64,000 nt of DNA from Marinobacter sp. ATCH36 (GCF_023555055.1 NZ_JAMJPL010000009.1:1-64000); one strand, 5' to 3'. Numbered from the stretch's first letter, positions 32,982-43,139 are shown. Notes: generated from the letters alone by a model not told the origin. Numbers and translations: made by a program.

Positions 32982-34889
32982 TTAGCGCCCCCGCAGGAAC
33001 AGCTTGTCCAGCTCAGACATCGTGACCACTGTCCAGGTTGGTCGGCCATGGTTGCACTGGCCGCTTCGCTCCGTGGCTTCCATGTCCCGCAGCAGGGTGT
33101 TCATTTCCGGAATGGTCAGCTGCCGGTTTGCCCGCACGGAGCCATGGCAGGCCATGGTCCCAAGCAGTTCATGGGTGACCGCCTCGACGCGATCACTTTC
33201 GCCATTCTCGATCAGGTCTGACAACACATCGCGCACCAATTGCTCGGTATCTGCGCCCCGCAACAGTGCCGGCACCTGGCGCACAGCCAGAGTTTCCGGA
33301 CCAATCCGCTCAACTCTGAGGCCCAGCTGAAGCAGCTCCTCACCGTGGGTTTCCGCCAGTGCGGCCTCTTTCTGACTGACGGCCAGCGATACAGGCACCA
33401 GCAGCGGTTGGCTTTTGAGATCCTGCGCTTCCAGCGCCCGCTTCATGCGTTCATAGGTAATGCGCTCATGGGCCGCGTGCATATCAACCACGATCATGCC
33501 CTGGCGGCTCTGAGCGAGAATATAAATGCCATGCAACTGGGCTATGGCGTAACCCAGCGGCGGTTCGTCGGCACTGTTCTGTGGTGGTGTTGGCGATGCT
33601 ACCGCCAACTCGCCGGTTTCAGCCGCGGCAGGCTGACTATCAACACCGCCGCCCTGGTTCAGGGACTGGTAGAACGCCATCTGATCACGGGCCTGCCATT
33701 CGTGCTGCGGTGGACGCTGGCTGCCGGAAAATCCGCCAGGCTGCTGGCCGGGTGATCCCGCAAACGGATCGGGAGCTGGCTGAGGGTTTACATCAGACAT
33801 AGCGACCTGGGTGCCATACCCCGCTGAGGCGCCACCAGGTTCGCGGCCATGGGACTGGGCTACCGCACCTCGCAGGTGATCGTCGGGCCGCACGTCTGCC
33901 AGCGCTTTGTGCAGGGTACGGAAAATGAAATCGTGGACCAGGCGCCCGTCGCGGAAACGCACCTCGTGCTTGGTGGGGTGAACGTTCACATCCACATTGG
34001 CAGGATCCACTTCCAGATACAGCACGAAGGCGGGGTGGCGGTTGTTATAGAGCACGTCACGATAGGCCTGGCGCACAGCATGCGCTACCAGCCGATCACG
34101 AATAACCCGCCCGTTGACGAAAAAGTACTGAAGGTCTGCCTGGCTGCGGGAGAAGGTGGGCAGCGCCACCCAGCCCCAGAGTTTCAGCCCCGTTGCCTCG
34201 GCGTCGATCACCACCGCATTGTCGATGAACTGCTGACCACACAGAGAGCCAATCCGGCGCTCCCGGTCCAGGGGGTTTTCCGCCGGGCGCAGACTCTGGA
34301 CCACCCGCTGGTTATGGCGGAGCGTGAAACCGGTATCAAAACGACTCAGGGCCTGGCGGCGGACACATTCATCCACATGATTGAATTCGGTTTTTTCTGT
34401 ACGGAGAAACTTACGGCGGGCCGGTGTATTAAAAAACAGGTCACGCACCTCCACCGTTGTACCCACCGGATGGGCCGCCGGTGAGATACTGGCGTCCATG
34501 TCGCGCCCCTCCACTTCTACCCGGGAAGCGGCTTCCTGACCCTCGGTACGCGAGGTTAGCGCCAGCCGGGATACCGAACTGATACTCGCCAGGGCCTCAC
34601 CGCGAAAACCCAGGGACGCAACCGCCTCCAGATCATCAAGGTTCTCGATCTTGCTGGTTGCGTGCCGGCTGAGAGCCAGGGGAAGGTCAGCCTCGTCGAT
34701 ACCGCTGCCGTCATCACGAACCCGGATGAGTTTGACACCACCCTGCTCGATCTCGATATCAACCCGACGGGCACCGGCGTCCAGCGCGTTCTCTACCAGT
34801 TCCTTGACGACCGAGGCCGGTCGCTCAACCACCTCGCCGGCAGCAATCTGATTTGCCAGGCGCGGAGTCAGTAATCGAATGGAGGGCAT
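32982..34889 (-). CDS. mutL: DNA mismatch repair protein MutL
   Basis: A 635-aa GHKL ATPase coordinating MutS with downstream repair factors. N-terminal motifs: VKELVENALDAGA (magnesium-binding Glu/Asn), RDDGSGI, GFRGEALASI. The C-terminal dimerisation domain follows a Gly/Pro/Gln-rich linker. I see no DQHA-x2-E-type endonuclease motif: the equivalent site reads DMHAAHERITYE, so endonuclease activity should be checked rather than assumed. Confidence 0.96.
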   Translation of the reverse strand: MPSIRLLTPRLANQIAAGEVVERPASVVKELVENALDAGARRVDIEIEQGGVKLIRVRDDGSGIDEADLPLALSRHATSKIENLDDLEAVASLGFRGEALASISSVSRLALTSRTEGQEAASRVEVEGRDMDASISPAAHPVGTTVEVRDLFFNTPARRKFLRTEKTEFNHVDECVRRQALSRFDTGFTLRHNQRVVQSLRPAENPLDRERRIGSLCGQQFIDNAVVIDAEATGLKLWGWVALPTFSRSQADLQYFFVNGRVIRDRLVAHAVRQAYRDVLYNNRHPAFVLYLEVDPANVDVNVHPTKHEVRFRDGRLVHDFIFRTLHKALADVRPDDHLRGAVAQSHGREPGGASAGYGTQVAMSDVNPQPAPDPFAGSPGQQPGGFSGSQRPPQHEWQARDQMAFYQSLNQGGGVDSQPAAAETGELAVASPTPPQNSADEPPLGYAIAQLHGIYILAQSRQGMIVVDMHAAHERITYERMKRALEAQDLKSQPLLVPVSLAVSQKEAALAETHGEELLQLGLRVERIGPETLAVRQVPALLRGADTEQLVRDVLSDLIENGESDRVEAVTHELLGTMACHGSVRANRQLTIPEMNTLLRDMEATERSGQCNHGRPTWTVVTMSELDKLFLRGR

Positions 34890-34908
34890 GCTACTGGGAC
34901 ACCTCGTT

Positions 34909-36267
34909 TCAGGATGAGGGAATACGAATGGTTTGCCCTACCATAACACGGTCATCGTTGAGGTCGTTAAACTGCATCAGCCTGCTGACACTCGTCTGAT
35001 TCTCACGGGCGACGCCGGAGAGTGTATCGCCACTGCGGATGCGATACTGGCTGACACTGCCAGCGCCCTGACTGTTCTGCTTCTGCCACGCCAGCAAGGT
35101 GCCTGGCGGTGGTGTTTTCTGGAAATAATCATCAATACCTTCGAAGACCGCCCGGGAAATTTTTTCCCGATACCAGGAAGTGGCCAGGTTCTGCTCTTCC
35201 GTTGGATTCGAAATAAATCCCGCCTCAACCAGAATGGACGGAATATCCGGCGACTTCAGTACGGCGAACGCGGCTTGCTCAACACCTTGCTTGTGCAGCT
35301 TGGCGACGTCACCAAGCCTGCCAAGGATGGAGCTTCCAACACCAAGGCTGGAGTTGATGCTGGCTGTCATGGACAGATCCAGCAGAACACCCGCCAGCAT
35401 CTCGTCACGACCATCCAGCGAAACGCCACCGGCACCACCGATCAGGTCCGACCGGTTTTCGCTTTTCGCCAACCAACGGGCGGTCTCACTGGTAGCCCCC
35501 CGTTGCGACAGCGCAAATACCGAGGCACCGCGAGGCTGCGGCGTGCGAAATGCGTCCGCGTGAACGGAGACAAACAGGTCCGCATTGTGCTTGCGGGCAA
35601 GCAATGTACGGCTACGCAGATCAATGTAATAGTCACCGTTGCGGGTGAGTTTGGCGCTATAGCCCGGCTTGGCCTCAATCAGGTCCGCCAGGGTTTTGGC
35701 CATTTTCAGCACCACGTCTTTTTCACGCGTGCCGCGGGGCCCGATCGCACCAGGATCCTCGCCACCGTGGCCGGCATCAATTACAACAACAATGTCACGC
35801 TTGCCGTTAGTGTTCTGGGATACAGTCGGCTCTGCAGGCTTGCGGGCTTTCAGGCCACCCTCATCAATCAGATCCACCACCAGCCGGTGGCCATATTGTT
35901 GGTTCGGCTCCAGTTGGAAACTCCGGGGCTTGATATCACTTTTCAGGTCCAGAACCACCCGAAGGTCATTACCGTTACGGGGGGCGCTGCGAATACGACG
36001 AACCGGACTGCCGGACAGGTCGAGCTTTTCAAAGTCGGCTTTGAGGCTGGCATCTTTCAGGTCAATCACCAGCCTCGATGGCCCCGAGAGAGCGAACACC
36101 TTGTGATCAATCTTGCCACCAACGTCCAGCACCAGACGGGTGTGGTCCGGCGCCGGCCAGATCCGGGCACTCTCTACGCTGACGCCCGCCATCGCAGCCA
36201 GGGGGATCATCGACAACGCCAGGCCCACAGCAAGAAACCATTTGGAGAACGTTTTTATAATCATCAT
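34909..36267 (-). CDS. amiB: N-acetylmuramoyl-L-alanine amidase AmiB
   Basis: A 452-aa periplasmic peptidoglycan amidase for daughter-cell separation. Order: signal peptide ending near AMA, AMIN septum-targeting domain (VESARIWPAPDHTRLVLD), zinc-dependent Amidase_3 domain (VIDAGHGGEDPGAIG, SVHADAF, VEAGFISNPTE), and one C-terminal LysM repeat. The start is ATG 36267 or 36264; a TTG 15 bases upstream is less likely. The position between tsaE and mutL is classical. Confidence 0.95.
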   Translation of the reverse strand: MMIIKTFSKWFLAVGLALSMIPLAAMAGVSVESARIWPAPDHTRLVLDVGGKIDHKVFALSGPSRLVIDLKDASLKADFEKLDLSGSPVRRIRSAPRNGNDLRVVLDLKSDIKPRSFQLEPNQQYGHRLVVDLIDEGGLKARKPAEPTVSQNTNGKRDIVVVIDAGHGGEDPGAIGPRGTREKDVVLKMAKTLADLIEAKPGYSAKLTRNGDYYIDLRSRTLLARKHNADLFVSVHADAFRTPQPRGASVFALSQRGATSETARWLAKSENRSDLIGGAGGVSLDGRDEMLAGVLLDLSMTASINSSLGVGSSILGRLGDVAKLHKQGVEQAAFAVLKSPDIPSILVEAGFISNPTEEQNLATSWYREKISRAVFEGIDDYFQKTPPPGTLLAWQKQNSQGAGSVSQYRIRSGDTLSGVARENQTSVSRLMQFNDLNDDRVMVGQTIRIPSS

Positions 36268-36285
36268 CCTGCACACCTGCAAAAA

Positions 36286-36801
36286 TCACACATGATTAAT
36301 GTCCCTGTCCGAGGGCCACTGCGCACCTATCCGGGCCAGCAAACTGGCGCCACGGGTTGTTGGCGCTGAAACCTGGGCGTTGCGCCCGTCACCGCTTCTG
36401 TCCAGACAAACCAGCAGATCCGGCTCCGGGAGAATACCTTCGCCACGCCCCGGCCACTCTATAACGCACAGATTCTGACCCTGGAAATAATCCCGGATCC
36501 CCATGTACTCAAGTTCTTCCGGATCGCCAAGCCTATAAAGGTCAAAATGATAGGCTGGCGGAGTCAAATGCTCATAGGGCTCAACGATGGTATAGGTCGG
36601 GCTCTTAACCGCGCCTTCGTGACCAAGACCACGCATGATTCCCCGGCTCAGAGTCGTCTTACCCATTCCGAGATCACCTTCCAGGAACACCACCAACCCT
36701 TGTCCGCTCTCGCTGACCAGCCTGGCCAGAATCCTGCCCAGTTTTTCCGTATCCAGCTCATCTTTCAGGTGAAGCTTGAACTCGTCCGCTGAAATTTTCA
36801 T
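36286..36801 (-). CDS. tsaE: tRNA t6A ATPase TsaE
   Basis: A 171-aa P-loop ATPase that works with TsaB/TsaD in forming t6A37 on ANN-decoding tRNAs. Walker A is EGDLGMGKTTLSRGI; the YRLGDPEELEYMG segment and VIEWPGRGEGILPE are family motifs. It overlaps the nnr stop by one base (TAATG). Confidence 0.95.
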   Translation of the reverse strand: MKISADEFKLHLKDELDTEKLGRILARLVSESGQGLVVFLEGDLGMGKTTLSRGIMRGLGHEGAVKSPTYTIVEPYEHLTPPAYHFDLYRLGDPEELEYMGIRDYFQGQNLCVIEWPGRGEGILPEPDLLVCLDRSGDGRNAQVSAPTTRGASLLARIGAQWPSDRDINHV

Positions 36802-38375
36802 TAATCCTCAACCACCCAGTGTGCACCCTGCCCACCTGCAAGCGTCCGCTCGGACTCCATCAGCACCTGCGGCAGAGCGTCAATAACATCCATGGGCAGC
36901 AATCCCATAAAGCCCCGGGTTAGCGCTGCCCGATCTGCCGCTGCCAGATGAAGGGCTGCGGCCGCTGAAGCTGACAGATGAGCATCTTCAAGCTGTGCAT
37001 ACAGACTCCCCAATATTCCGGACAACACATCCCCCATACCACCAGTTGCCATTCCGGGATTACTGCCATTGACTATATCGGGTAGCACGCCTCCGTAGGC
37101 TACAACGGTGCCTGCACCCTTCAGCAGAACAACGCCGCCAAACAACTGCCGAATCTGCTCCGCAGCCCGCACCCGGTCGCTCTCAATGTCAGCCACCCCG
37201 CATTCCAGCAGACGCGACGCTTCTCCGGGGTGTGGAGTAAGAATCTGATTATCCGCCGGCTGTGCAACCCGCGATGCAACAAGGTTGAGGGCGTCTGCAT
37301 CCAGCACCCTCGGCTTGCCGCTGGCCAACACCTGCTGCAGCATCTGCTGCCCCCATGCGCCCTGGCCAATGCCGGGGCCACAGACAATGACATCCGCAGC
37401 ACTGATCAACGGCGGCAACTCTGAACCGTGAATCAGCCCCTGGACCATGACTGACGGGCAACGTGCCAACGCAGGTGACACATATTCCGGGCGCGTTGCC
37501 AGGGTGACCATGCCAGCGCCTGCCCTGGATGCGGCCTCCGCCGCCATCATGCCGGCACCGCCGAACCCGCGATCACCAGCAACAACCAGTACATGCCCGA
37601 AACGCCCCTTATGGGCAACCCTCGAGCGCCGTGGTATCACCGCACGTATGCTGCCCCAATCCACCCGACGGGCCAGCGGGCGTTGTCCACTCTCTAGAGC
37701 CCAGTCGTCCGTATCCAGGGATTCAAACGCAACGTCCCCGGCGTACTCCGGGCCCTGACCGGTAAACAGGCCAGCCTTGAGCCCAATGAACGTTACTGTC
37801 GCTGCCGCCCTGACCGCTGCCCCAGCCACCGTCCCGGTGGTAGCGTTCAGCCCCGACGGCAAATCAATGGCCAGTACTGGCGCGGCAGCTTCGTTGCACT
37901 TGCCAATCATGGCGGCAAACGGCTCTCGAGGCACACCGGAAACACCGGTCCCCAGCATCGCGTCAACAATCAGCCCGGCACTGACAAAAAGTTCGTCGAT
38001 TTCGCTGTCGGCAACGGCCGCCAACTCCCTCACGTGGACTCCGTCTTCAACGGCTTTTTTCCATGCCTTGCGGGCATCTCCTGACAGCTTGTCCGTGGCA
38101 GCAACCGCAAGGCAGTCTACGTGCAGGCCATGACGAACAGCATTGGCAGCAACCAGATAGCCGTCGCCCCCATTGTTGCCAGCACCACACAACACCAGAA
38201 TCCGGCCCGGCTCTGGCCAGTACCGGACCAGCCGGCGGAATGCACTGGCTGCAGCAGCCTGCATCAGCTCAAAACCATCAACTCCCTGCTTATCAATGAC
38301 ATAGCGATCGATCTCTCGCACTGCATCGGCGGAGTAAAGGTCTTCTGGTAAGCTGTGACCACCGGACAGGGGCAT
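36801..38375 (-). CDS. nnr: Bifunctional NAD(P)HX epimerase/dehydratase
   Basis: A 524-aa repair enzyme for damaged NAD(P)H hydrates. The N-terminal half is the epimerase (LCGAGNNGGDGYLVA), the C-terminal half the ADP/ATP-dependent dehydratase (TPHPGEASRLL, NGSNPGMATGGMGDVLSGIL). It is the first gene of the superoperon on this strand, divergent from queG across a 119-bp A/T-rich region that probably contains both promoters. Confidence 0.95.
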   Translation of the reverse strand: MPLSGGHSLPEDLYSADAVREIDRYVIDKQGVDGFELMQAAAASAFRRLVRYWPEPGRILVLCGAGNNGGDGYLVAANAVRHGLHVDCLAVAATDKLSGDARKAWKKAVEDGVHVRELAAVADSEIDELFVSAGLIVDAMLGTGVSGVPREPFAAMIGKCNEAAAPVLAIDLPSGLNATTGTVAGAAVRAAATVTFIGLKAGLFTGQGPEYAGDVAFESLDTDDWALESGQRPLARRVDWGSIRAVIPRRSRVAHKGRFGHVLVVAGDRGFGGAGMMAAEAASRAGAGMVTLATRPEYVSPALARCPSVMVQGLIHGSELPPLISAADVIVCGPGIGQGAWGQQMLQQVLASGKPRVLDADALNLVASRVAQPADNQILTPHPGEASRLLECGVADIESDRVRAAEQIRQLFGGVVLLKGAGTVVAYGGVLPDIVNGSNPGMATGGMGDVLSGILGSLYAQLEDAHLSASAAAALHLAAADRAALTRGFMGLLPMDVIDALPQVLMESERTLAGGQGAHWVVED

Positions 38376-38494
38376 GAAAGTCCGCTCCCGTTACAGAATT
38401 CGGATTAAGAAAAACGGCCAGATACCTGTAAAGAATAGCAAAACAGTGGAAAAGGTCATAACTTAATCAAATTAAACTTCGTTACTGGCATTCA

Positions 38495-39559
38495 ATGACT
38501 GATCCAACCGACCGGAAACTGAACGATCTGCCCAGTCAGATCCGAACCTGGGCCCATGAGCTGGGCTTCAATGACGCCGGCATTACCCTGCCCGATACGG
38601 GCGTCCATGGTGAGCGGCTGAAAAACTGGTTACGCGAGGGGCTTCACGGCGAAATGTCATACATGGCAGACCATGGCGACAAGCGCTATAACCCGACCTC
38701 GCTGGTGGAGGGAACCCGGCGGGTGATATCCGTTCGATTGGACTACCTGCCCGCACCCGACAACCCCGGGCGGGTACTTACTAACCGGGAAAAAGCCTAT
38801 ATCACTCGCTATGCCGTCGGGCGCGATTACCACAAATTAATGCGAAAGCGCCTGGCAACTCTGGCAAAACGGATCGACGAAGTGGTATCAGGCTTTGATT
38901 ATCGGGCATTCGTGGATAGCGCCCCGGTTCTTGAACGCGCTCTCGCCCAGCGCGCTGGGCTTGGCTGGATCGGCAAGAACAATATGTTAATACACCCCAA
39001 AGCCGGGTCATTCTTCTTCCTCGGGGAAATTTTCACCAGCGCACCATTGCCCCTGGATGAACCCTTCGAGAAAGAACACTGCGGCACCTGTGCCGCCTGC
39101 CTGGACATCTGCCCCACGGATGCCTTCGAGGGCCCGCACAAACTGGATGCCCGCAAGTGCATCAGCTACCTCACCATCGAGCTCAAGGGCAGCATTCCGG
39201 AAGAACTGAGATCGAAAATGGGCAACCGCGTGTTCGGTTGCGACGACTGCCAGTTAGTTTGCCCCTGGAACAAGTTCAGCAAACCGACTGCAGAAAAAGA
39301 TTTCCAGCCCCGCCATGGTCTGGATAACAGCGAATTGGCAACCCTGTTCCTGTGGACGGAAGAGGAATTTCTCAAACGCACCGAGGGTTCCGCGATCCGC
39401 CGCACCGGTTATTATGGCTGGCTGCGGAACCTGGCAGTGGGCCTGGGCAACGCGCCCTCAACCATCCCGGTGATCGAGGCCCTCAAACAGAGAGCGGACC
39501 ATCCATCGGACATGGTACGGGAACATGTGCACTGGGCCTTACGCCGGCACGGTTTATAG
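38495..39559 (+). CDS. queG: Epoxyqueuosine reductase QueG
   Basis: A 354-aa cobalamin- and iron-sulfur-dependent enzyme for the last step of queuosine synthesis. Two [4Fe-4S] motifs are present: CGTCAACLDICP and CDDCQLVCPWN. A C-terminal HEAT-like region follows. It converges on orn with a 17-bp gap. Confidence 0.95.
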   Translation: MTDPTDRKLNDLPSQIRTWAHELGFNDAGITLPDTGVHGERLKNWLREGLHGEMSYMADHGDKRYNPTSLVEGTRRVISVRLDYLPAPDNPGRVLTNREKAYITRYAVGRDYHKLMRKRLATLAKRIDEVVSGFDYRAFVDSAPVLERALAQRAGLGWIGKNNMLIHPKAGSFFFLGEIFTSAPLPLDEPFEKEHCGTCAACLDICPTDAFEGPHKLDARKCISYLTIELKGSIPEELRSKMGNRVFGCDDCQLVCPWNKFSKPTAEKDFQPRHGLDNSELATLFLWTEEEFLKRTEGSAIRRTGYYGWLRNLAVGLGNAPSTIPVIEALKQRADHPSDMVREHVHWALRRHGL

Positions 39560-39576
39560 CTTGAAAGCGCGGGGGC

Positions 39577-40119
39577 CTAAAGTTGGAAAAAGTGTTCCCG
39601 ATAATGGCGAAGTTCGTCTATGGAGTCGCGAATATCGTCCAGTGCCAGGTGACTGCCCTTCTTCTTCACCCCGTCCAGCACATCCGGGCGCCAACGTCGA
39701 GCCAGCTCTTTGATAGTACTGACGTCCAGGTTGCGGTAATGGAAAAAAGCTTCCAACTCCGGCATGTACTTCACCAGGAAACGTCGATCCTGGCCAATAC
39801 TGTTGCCGCAGAGCGGTGATTGACCCGGCTCCAGGTAACGCTGAAGAAATTCCAGGGTCTTCTGCTCGGCATCAATCTCGCTGAACTTGCTGTCCTTGAC
39901 CCGCTGTGTCAGTCCGCTTTCACCATGGGTACGGGTGCACCATTCATCCATTTCACTAAGCAGTTTGTCGGATTGGTGAACGGCAATGACTGGCCCCTCT
40001 TCGATCGTATTCAGTTCGGAATCGGTAACAATCGTTGCTATCTCAATGATTCGCTCTTTCTCCGGGTCCAACCCGGTCATCTCGAGGTCGATCCAGACAA
40101 GATAGTTGGCTTCTGGCAT
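39577..40119 (-). CDS. orn: Oligoribonuclease
   Basis: A 180-aa DEDDh 3'-5' exonuclease degrading 2-5-nt RNAs, including pGpG from c-di-GMP breakdown. The motifs are WIDLEMTGLD, GNSIGQDRRFL and HLALDDIRDSI. It therefore completes the c-di-GMP turnover begun by the EAL phosphodiesterase at 56824-58119. It is divergent from rsgA. Confidence 0.97.
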   Translation of the reverse strand: MPEANYLVWIDLEMTGLDPEKERIIEIATIVTDSELNTIEEGPVIAVHQSDKLLSEMDEWCTRTHGESGLTQRVKDSKFSEIDAEQKTLEFLQRYLEPGQSPLCGNSIGQDRRFLVKYMPELEAFFHYRNLDVSTIKELARRWRPDVLDGVKKKGSHLALDDIRDSIDELRHYREHFFQL

Positions 40120-40236
40120 TCAGTACTCTCCGGCGTTTAACTCGTGATTTGGGCACACAGTCTGCCTATTGTGGATGAATCACGTATGATGTTACAGCTT
40201 TCACCATTATCCATCAGGAACTGACCGACCCACGCT

Positions 40237-41292
40237 ATGGCTAAACGTCGACTTAACAAGCAGCAGCAATGGCGCATCCAGAAAGTCCAGCAGGAACGGG
40301 CTTCCCGGGTGGCAAAGAAGGAAAAGTCGATTGGCGAGCAACTGGATGCCGGGGATCTGGGGCCGGAGCAGCAGGGTCTGGTCATTGCCCATTATGGCCA
40401 GCAACTGGATGTCGAAGTCCTCGAAGGAGAAGACACCGGCAAGGTGCTGCGCTGCTTTGTCAGGGCCAACATCGACAGCCTGGTGACAGGTGACAAGGTC
40501 ATCTGGCGCCCTGGCAGTGATGACACCGGGGTGATTGTGGCGCGCTGTGATCGCCATACACTGCTACAAAGGCCCGACAACTTTGGCGCGCTCAAACCTG
40601 TTGCGGCCAACATCGACTACATCATTCTGGTAATCGCACCGGAGCCGGAACCCCATGACAACCTGATTGACCGCTACCTGGTTGCGGCGGAAAGTACGGA
40701 CATTCCGGTCATAATCCTGCTCAACAAGACCGACCTGATCACGGAACAGAACCGGGAGACCATCGACAGCCTGCTGGCACGTTATGAAAAGCTCGGCTAT
40801 CGCACAGAACGCACATCGGCGAAGACGCTGGAAGGTGAGCAGGCAGTTCGGGTGGAAGACCTGGTGAGGGATCAGACCAGCGTTTTTGTGGGTCAGTCGG
40901 GTGTTGGCAAGTCGTCCATTATCCAGACACTGCTTCCGGACGAGGCAATACGGGTTGGCGCGATATCGGAAAGCACTGGCAAGGGCATCCACACCACCAC
41001 CACAGCAAAACTCTTTCACCTCAACTGCGGCGGCGATCTCATCGACTCGCCTGGCATCCGCGAGTTCGGCCTGTGGCATATGGCCCCGCAGGAGATCGAG
41101 TATGGTTTCCGGGAAATCCGTGACCTGATCGGCCACTGCAAGTTTCGCAATTGCAGCCATAGGGGCGACCCCGGCTGCGCCATTGCCCAGGCCGCGGAAG
41201 ATGGGCGGATAAGTGTTGAGCGGATGAAAAGCTTCAACCGGATTCTGCAGGATATGGCGGAACAGCAATCCCGGGGGCTGAAAGCAGACTGA
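40237..41292 (+). CDS. rsgA: Ribosome small subunit-dependent GTPase RsgA
   Basis: A 351-aa circularly permuted GTPase that checks 30S maturation. Order: basic N-terminus with OB fold, then G4 (LLNKTDL), P-loop (GQSGVGKSSI), G3 (DSPGIREFGL) and a C-terminal zinc knuckle (CKFRNCSHRGDPGCAI). The stop lies six bases from the motB stop, and both are in one hairpin. Confidence 0.97.
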   Translation: MAKRRLNKQQQWRIQKVQQERASRVAKKEKSIGEQLDAGDLGPEQQGLVIAHYGQQLDVEVLEGEDTGKVLRCFVRANIDSLVTGDKVIWRPGSDDTGVIVARCDRHTLLQRPDNFGALKPVAANIDYIILVIAPEPEPHDNLIDRYLVAAESTDIPVIILLNKTDLITEQNRETIDSLLARYEKLGYRTERTSAKTLEGEQAVRVEDLVRDQTSVFVGQSGVGKSSIIQTLLPDEAIRVGAISESTGKGIHTTTTAKLFHLNCGGDLIDSPGIREFGLWHMAPQEIEYGFREIRDLIGHCKFRNCSHRGDPGCAIAQAAEDGRISVERMKSFNRILQDMAEQQSRGLKAD

Positions 41293-41310
41293 ACCGGCTT
41301 ACCAGTTCAG
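41289..41310. terminator. Compact hairpin covering both rsgA and motB stops
   Basis: CTGAACCGG (41289-41297), loop CTTA, CCAGTTCAG (41302-41310): nine pairs with one mismatch. It contains the stop codons of the converging rsgA and motB genes. No U-run on either side. Confidence 0.45.
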
Positions 41311-42258
41311 CTCCCCGGGCTCGGGCTCTTCTTTTTGTTCGTTCCAGCTGCCTTCCTCAAGTCGCTCCATGGCCTCCTGCTGCTGCTCTTCAGAGGGCGC
41401 AGTAAGATCAATCAACGGCTCGTTCGAGCGGCTTGCATTACTCTGGATACCTTCCGCCGTCTTTTTATTCATCACGATGATTGATATCCGGCGGTTCACC
41501 GGGGCCTGAGGATCGTCCTGATCAAACAGAACGGAGTCGCTCAGCCCCACTACCCGGCCAATTTGTTGTTGACGGACCCCGCCGGCCACCAGCGCGCGGC
41601 GGGCGGTATTGGCACGATCTGCAGACAGTTCCCAGTTGGTGTAGCCGGGGCGACCGCTGAAGGGTGTGGAATCCGTGTGGCCGGTAATGCTCAGCTTGTT
41701 GTTGACCGTGTTCAGGGTTTTGGCCAGTTCGAAGAGTATGTCCTGGGAATAATACTTCAGCTCAGCGCGGCCGCTGTCGAACATCGGGCGCTGTGAGCGA
41801 TCAACAATCTGGATTCGCAGACCTTCGCTGGTGATGTCGATCAACAGCTGGTCCTTGAACTCCTGCAAGGTTTCGTTTTGCTCAATCCGGTCTTTTAAAT
41901 CCTGGAACAGCTCTTCCATCTGCTGTTGTTCCAGGGTCTGGGCAAGCTCTTCGACTACCTGATCTTCAATCTGGATATCGCTGCGCTCGATATCTTCACT
42001 GCTTTCGTTGATGACTGACGCACTGCCCTCAAGGTCCACCGGGTTCGGTGACCCGCCCTCAGTAAACCCCACCGGGTCCTTGAAGTAACCCTCCACCGCC
42101 AGCTTCTGTTCGGGAGACGCCGTTGCTGTCAGCCAGAGGACCAGAAAGAAAGCCATCATGGCGGTGGCAAAATCGGCAAAAGCCACTTTCCACGACCCGC
42201 CATGGTGCCCACTGACAACCTTCTTCTTTCGCTTTACGATAATTGGCTGGTCTTCCAA
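41299..42258 (-). CDS. motB: Flagellar motor stator MotB
   Basis: A 319-aa stator subunit that anchors the motor to peptidoglycan. One transmembrane helix near residues 28-48 contains the proton-binding aspartate (FADFATAMMAFFLVLW). The C-terminal OmpA-like domain has the TGHTDSTPF and LSADRANTARR peptidoglycan-binding motifs. It lies 29 bp downstream of motA. Confidence 0.95.
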   Translation of the reverse strand: MEDQPIIVKRKKKVVSGHHGGSWKVAFADFATAMMAFFLVLWLTATASPEQKLAVEGYFKDPVGFTEGGSPNPVDLEGSASVINESSEDIERSDIQIEDQVVEELAQTLEQQQMEELFQDLKDRIEQNETLQEFKDQLLIDITSEGLRIQIVDRSQRPMFDSGRAELKYYSQDILFELAKTLNTVNNKLSITGHTDSTPFSGRPGYTNWELSADRANTARRALVAGGVRQQQIGRVVGLSDSVLFDQDDPQAPVNRRISIIVMNKKTAEGIQSNASRSNEPLIDLTAPSEEQQQEAMERLEEGSWNEQKEEPEPGELNW

Positions 42259-42287
42259 GGAACTACTCCAGACGGCTTATTTTCGGA

Positions 42288-43139
42288 CTACTTGGAACGC
42301 ACGTGGTCGTTCAGTTCCTGGAACCCCGGCCGTTTGTCTGACGGCAATGCCTTGCGGCCAAATTCGATGGCCATCTGCGGCGCCTGGCCGGAAACGGTGG
42401 CAACAATCGCGGATTTCACACATTCGTAGGCCTTCAGCTCATATCGGGCCGAGTGCTCCATCGCGATGGAAGTGGGCCCGACGAAACCATAGCCCATCCA
42501 GATGCCCAGGAACGTACCTACCAGGGCTGCAGCCACACTGAGACCGATTTTTTCAGGCCCTTCGGAGAGGAAGTTCATGGTAATTACAATACCCAGCACC
42601 GCCGCGACGATACCCAGACCCGGTAGCGCATCCGCTATCTTGTTGACGGCATGAGCTGGCTCCTCCAGTTCGTGCTGACGACTGTCGATCTCGTTTTCCA
42701 TCATGCCTTCCAGTTCATGGGTGGCCATATTCCCGGAGCTGATGATCCGCAGATAGTCGGTCATGAATGCAAGCAGGTATCTGGATTTCATGATGGCGGG
42801 GTAGCGGGTAAAAATCTGACTTTCCTGCGGATTGTCGATGTCCTCTTCGATGGCCATGACACCCTGTTTCCGGGACTTGTCGAAAACTTCGTACATCAGG
42901 CTCAGCAGGTCCATGTAATAGGACTTGTTGTAGGGCGAACCAGTCAACTGGATGAGGACACCCTTGCCGACTTCCTTGATGGTGTGCATCGGGTTGGCAA
43001 TCACGAATGACCCCACCGCCGCACCACCGATGATCAGGATTTCAGTAGGCTGCCACAACACCATGAGATTGCCGCCATGGAGAACATACCCCCCCAGGAC
43101 GCTTGCAACTACAATTACTGCGCCGATTATAAGTAGCAT
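42288..43139 (-). CDS. motA: Flagellar motor stator MotA
   Basis: A 283-aa inner-membrane protein with four predicted helices, the proton-channel partner of MotB. The cytoplasmic loop and the PGLGIVAAVLGIVITM and GTFLGIWMGYGFVGP helices are typical of E. coli-type MotA rather than the shorter PomA. Upstream, TCCGATAA (minus strand, 43167-43174) resembles the -10 of a flagellar sigma-28 promoter, but no matching -35 TAAA lies 15 bp before it. Confidence 0.95.
   Translation of the reverse strand: MLLIIGAVIVVASVLGGYVLHGGNLMVLWQPTEILIIGGAAVGSFVIANPMHTIKEVGKGVLIQLTGSPYNKSYYMDLLSLMYEVFDKSRKQGVMAIEEDIDNPQESQIFTRYPAIMKSRYLLAFMTDYLRIISSGNMATHELEGMMENEIDSRQHELEEPAHAVNKIADALPGLGIVAAVLGIVITMNFLSEGPEKIGLSVAAALVGTFLGIWMGYGFVGPTSIAMEHSARYELKAYECVKSAIVATVSGQAPQMAIEFGRKALPSDKRPGFQELNDHVRSK

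Noticed and set aside
34933..36369. A 478-codon open frame antisense to amiB.
   Set aside because: AmiB has signal peptide, AMIN, amidase and LysM domains in order; the antisense frame has no recognisable domain.
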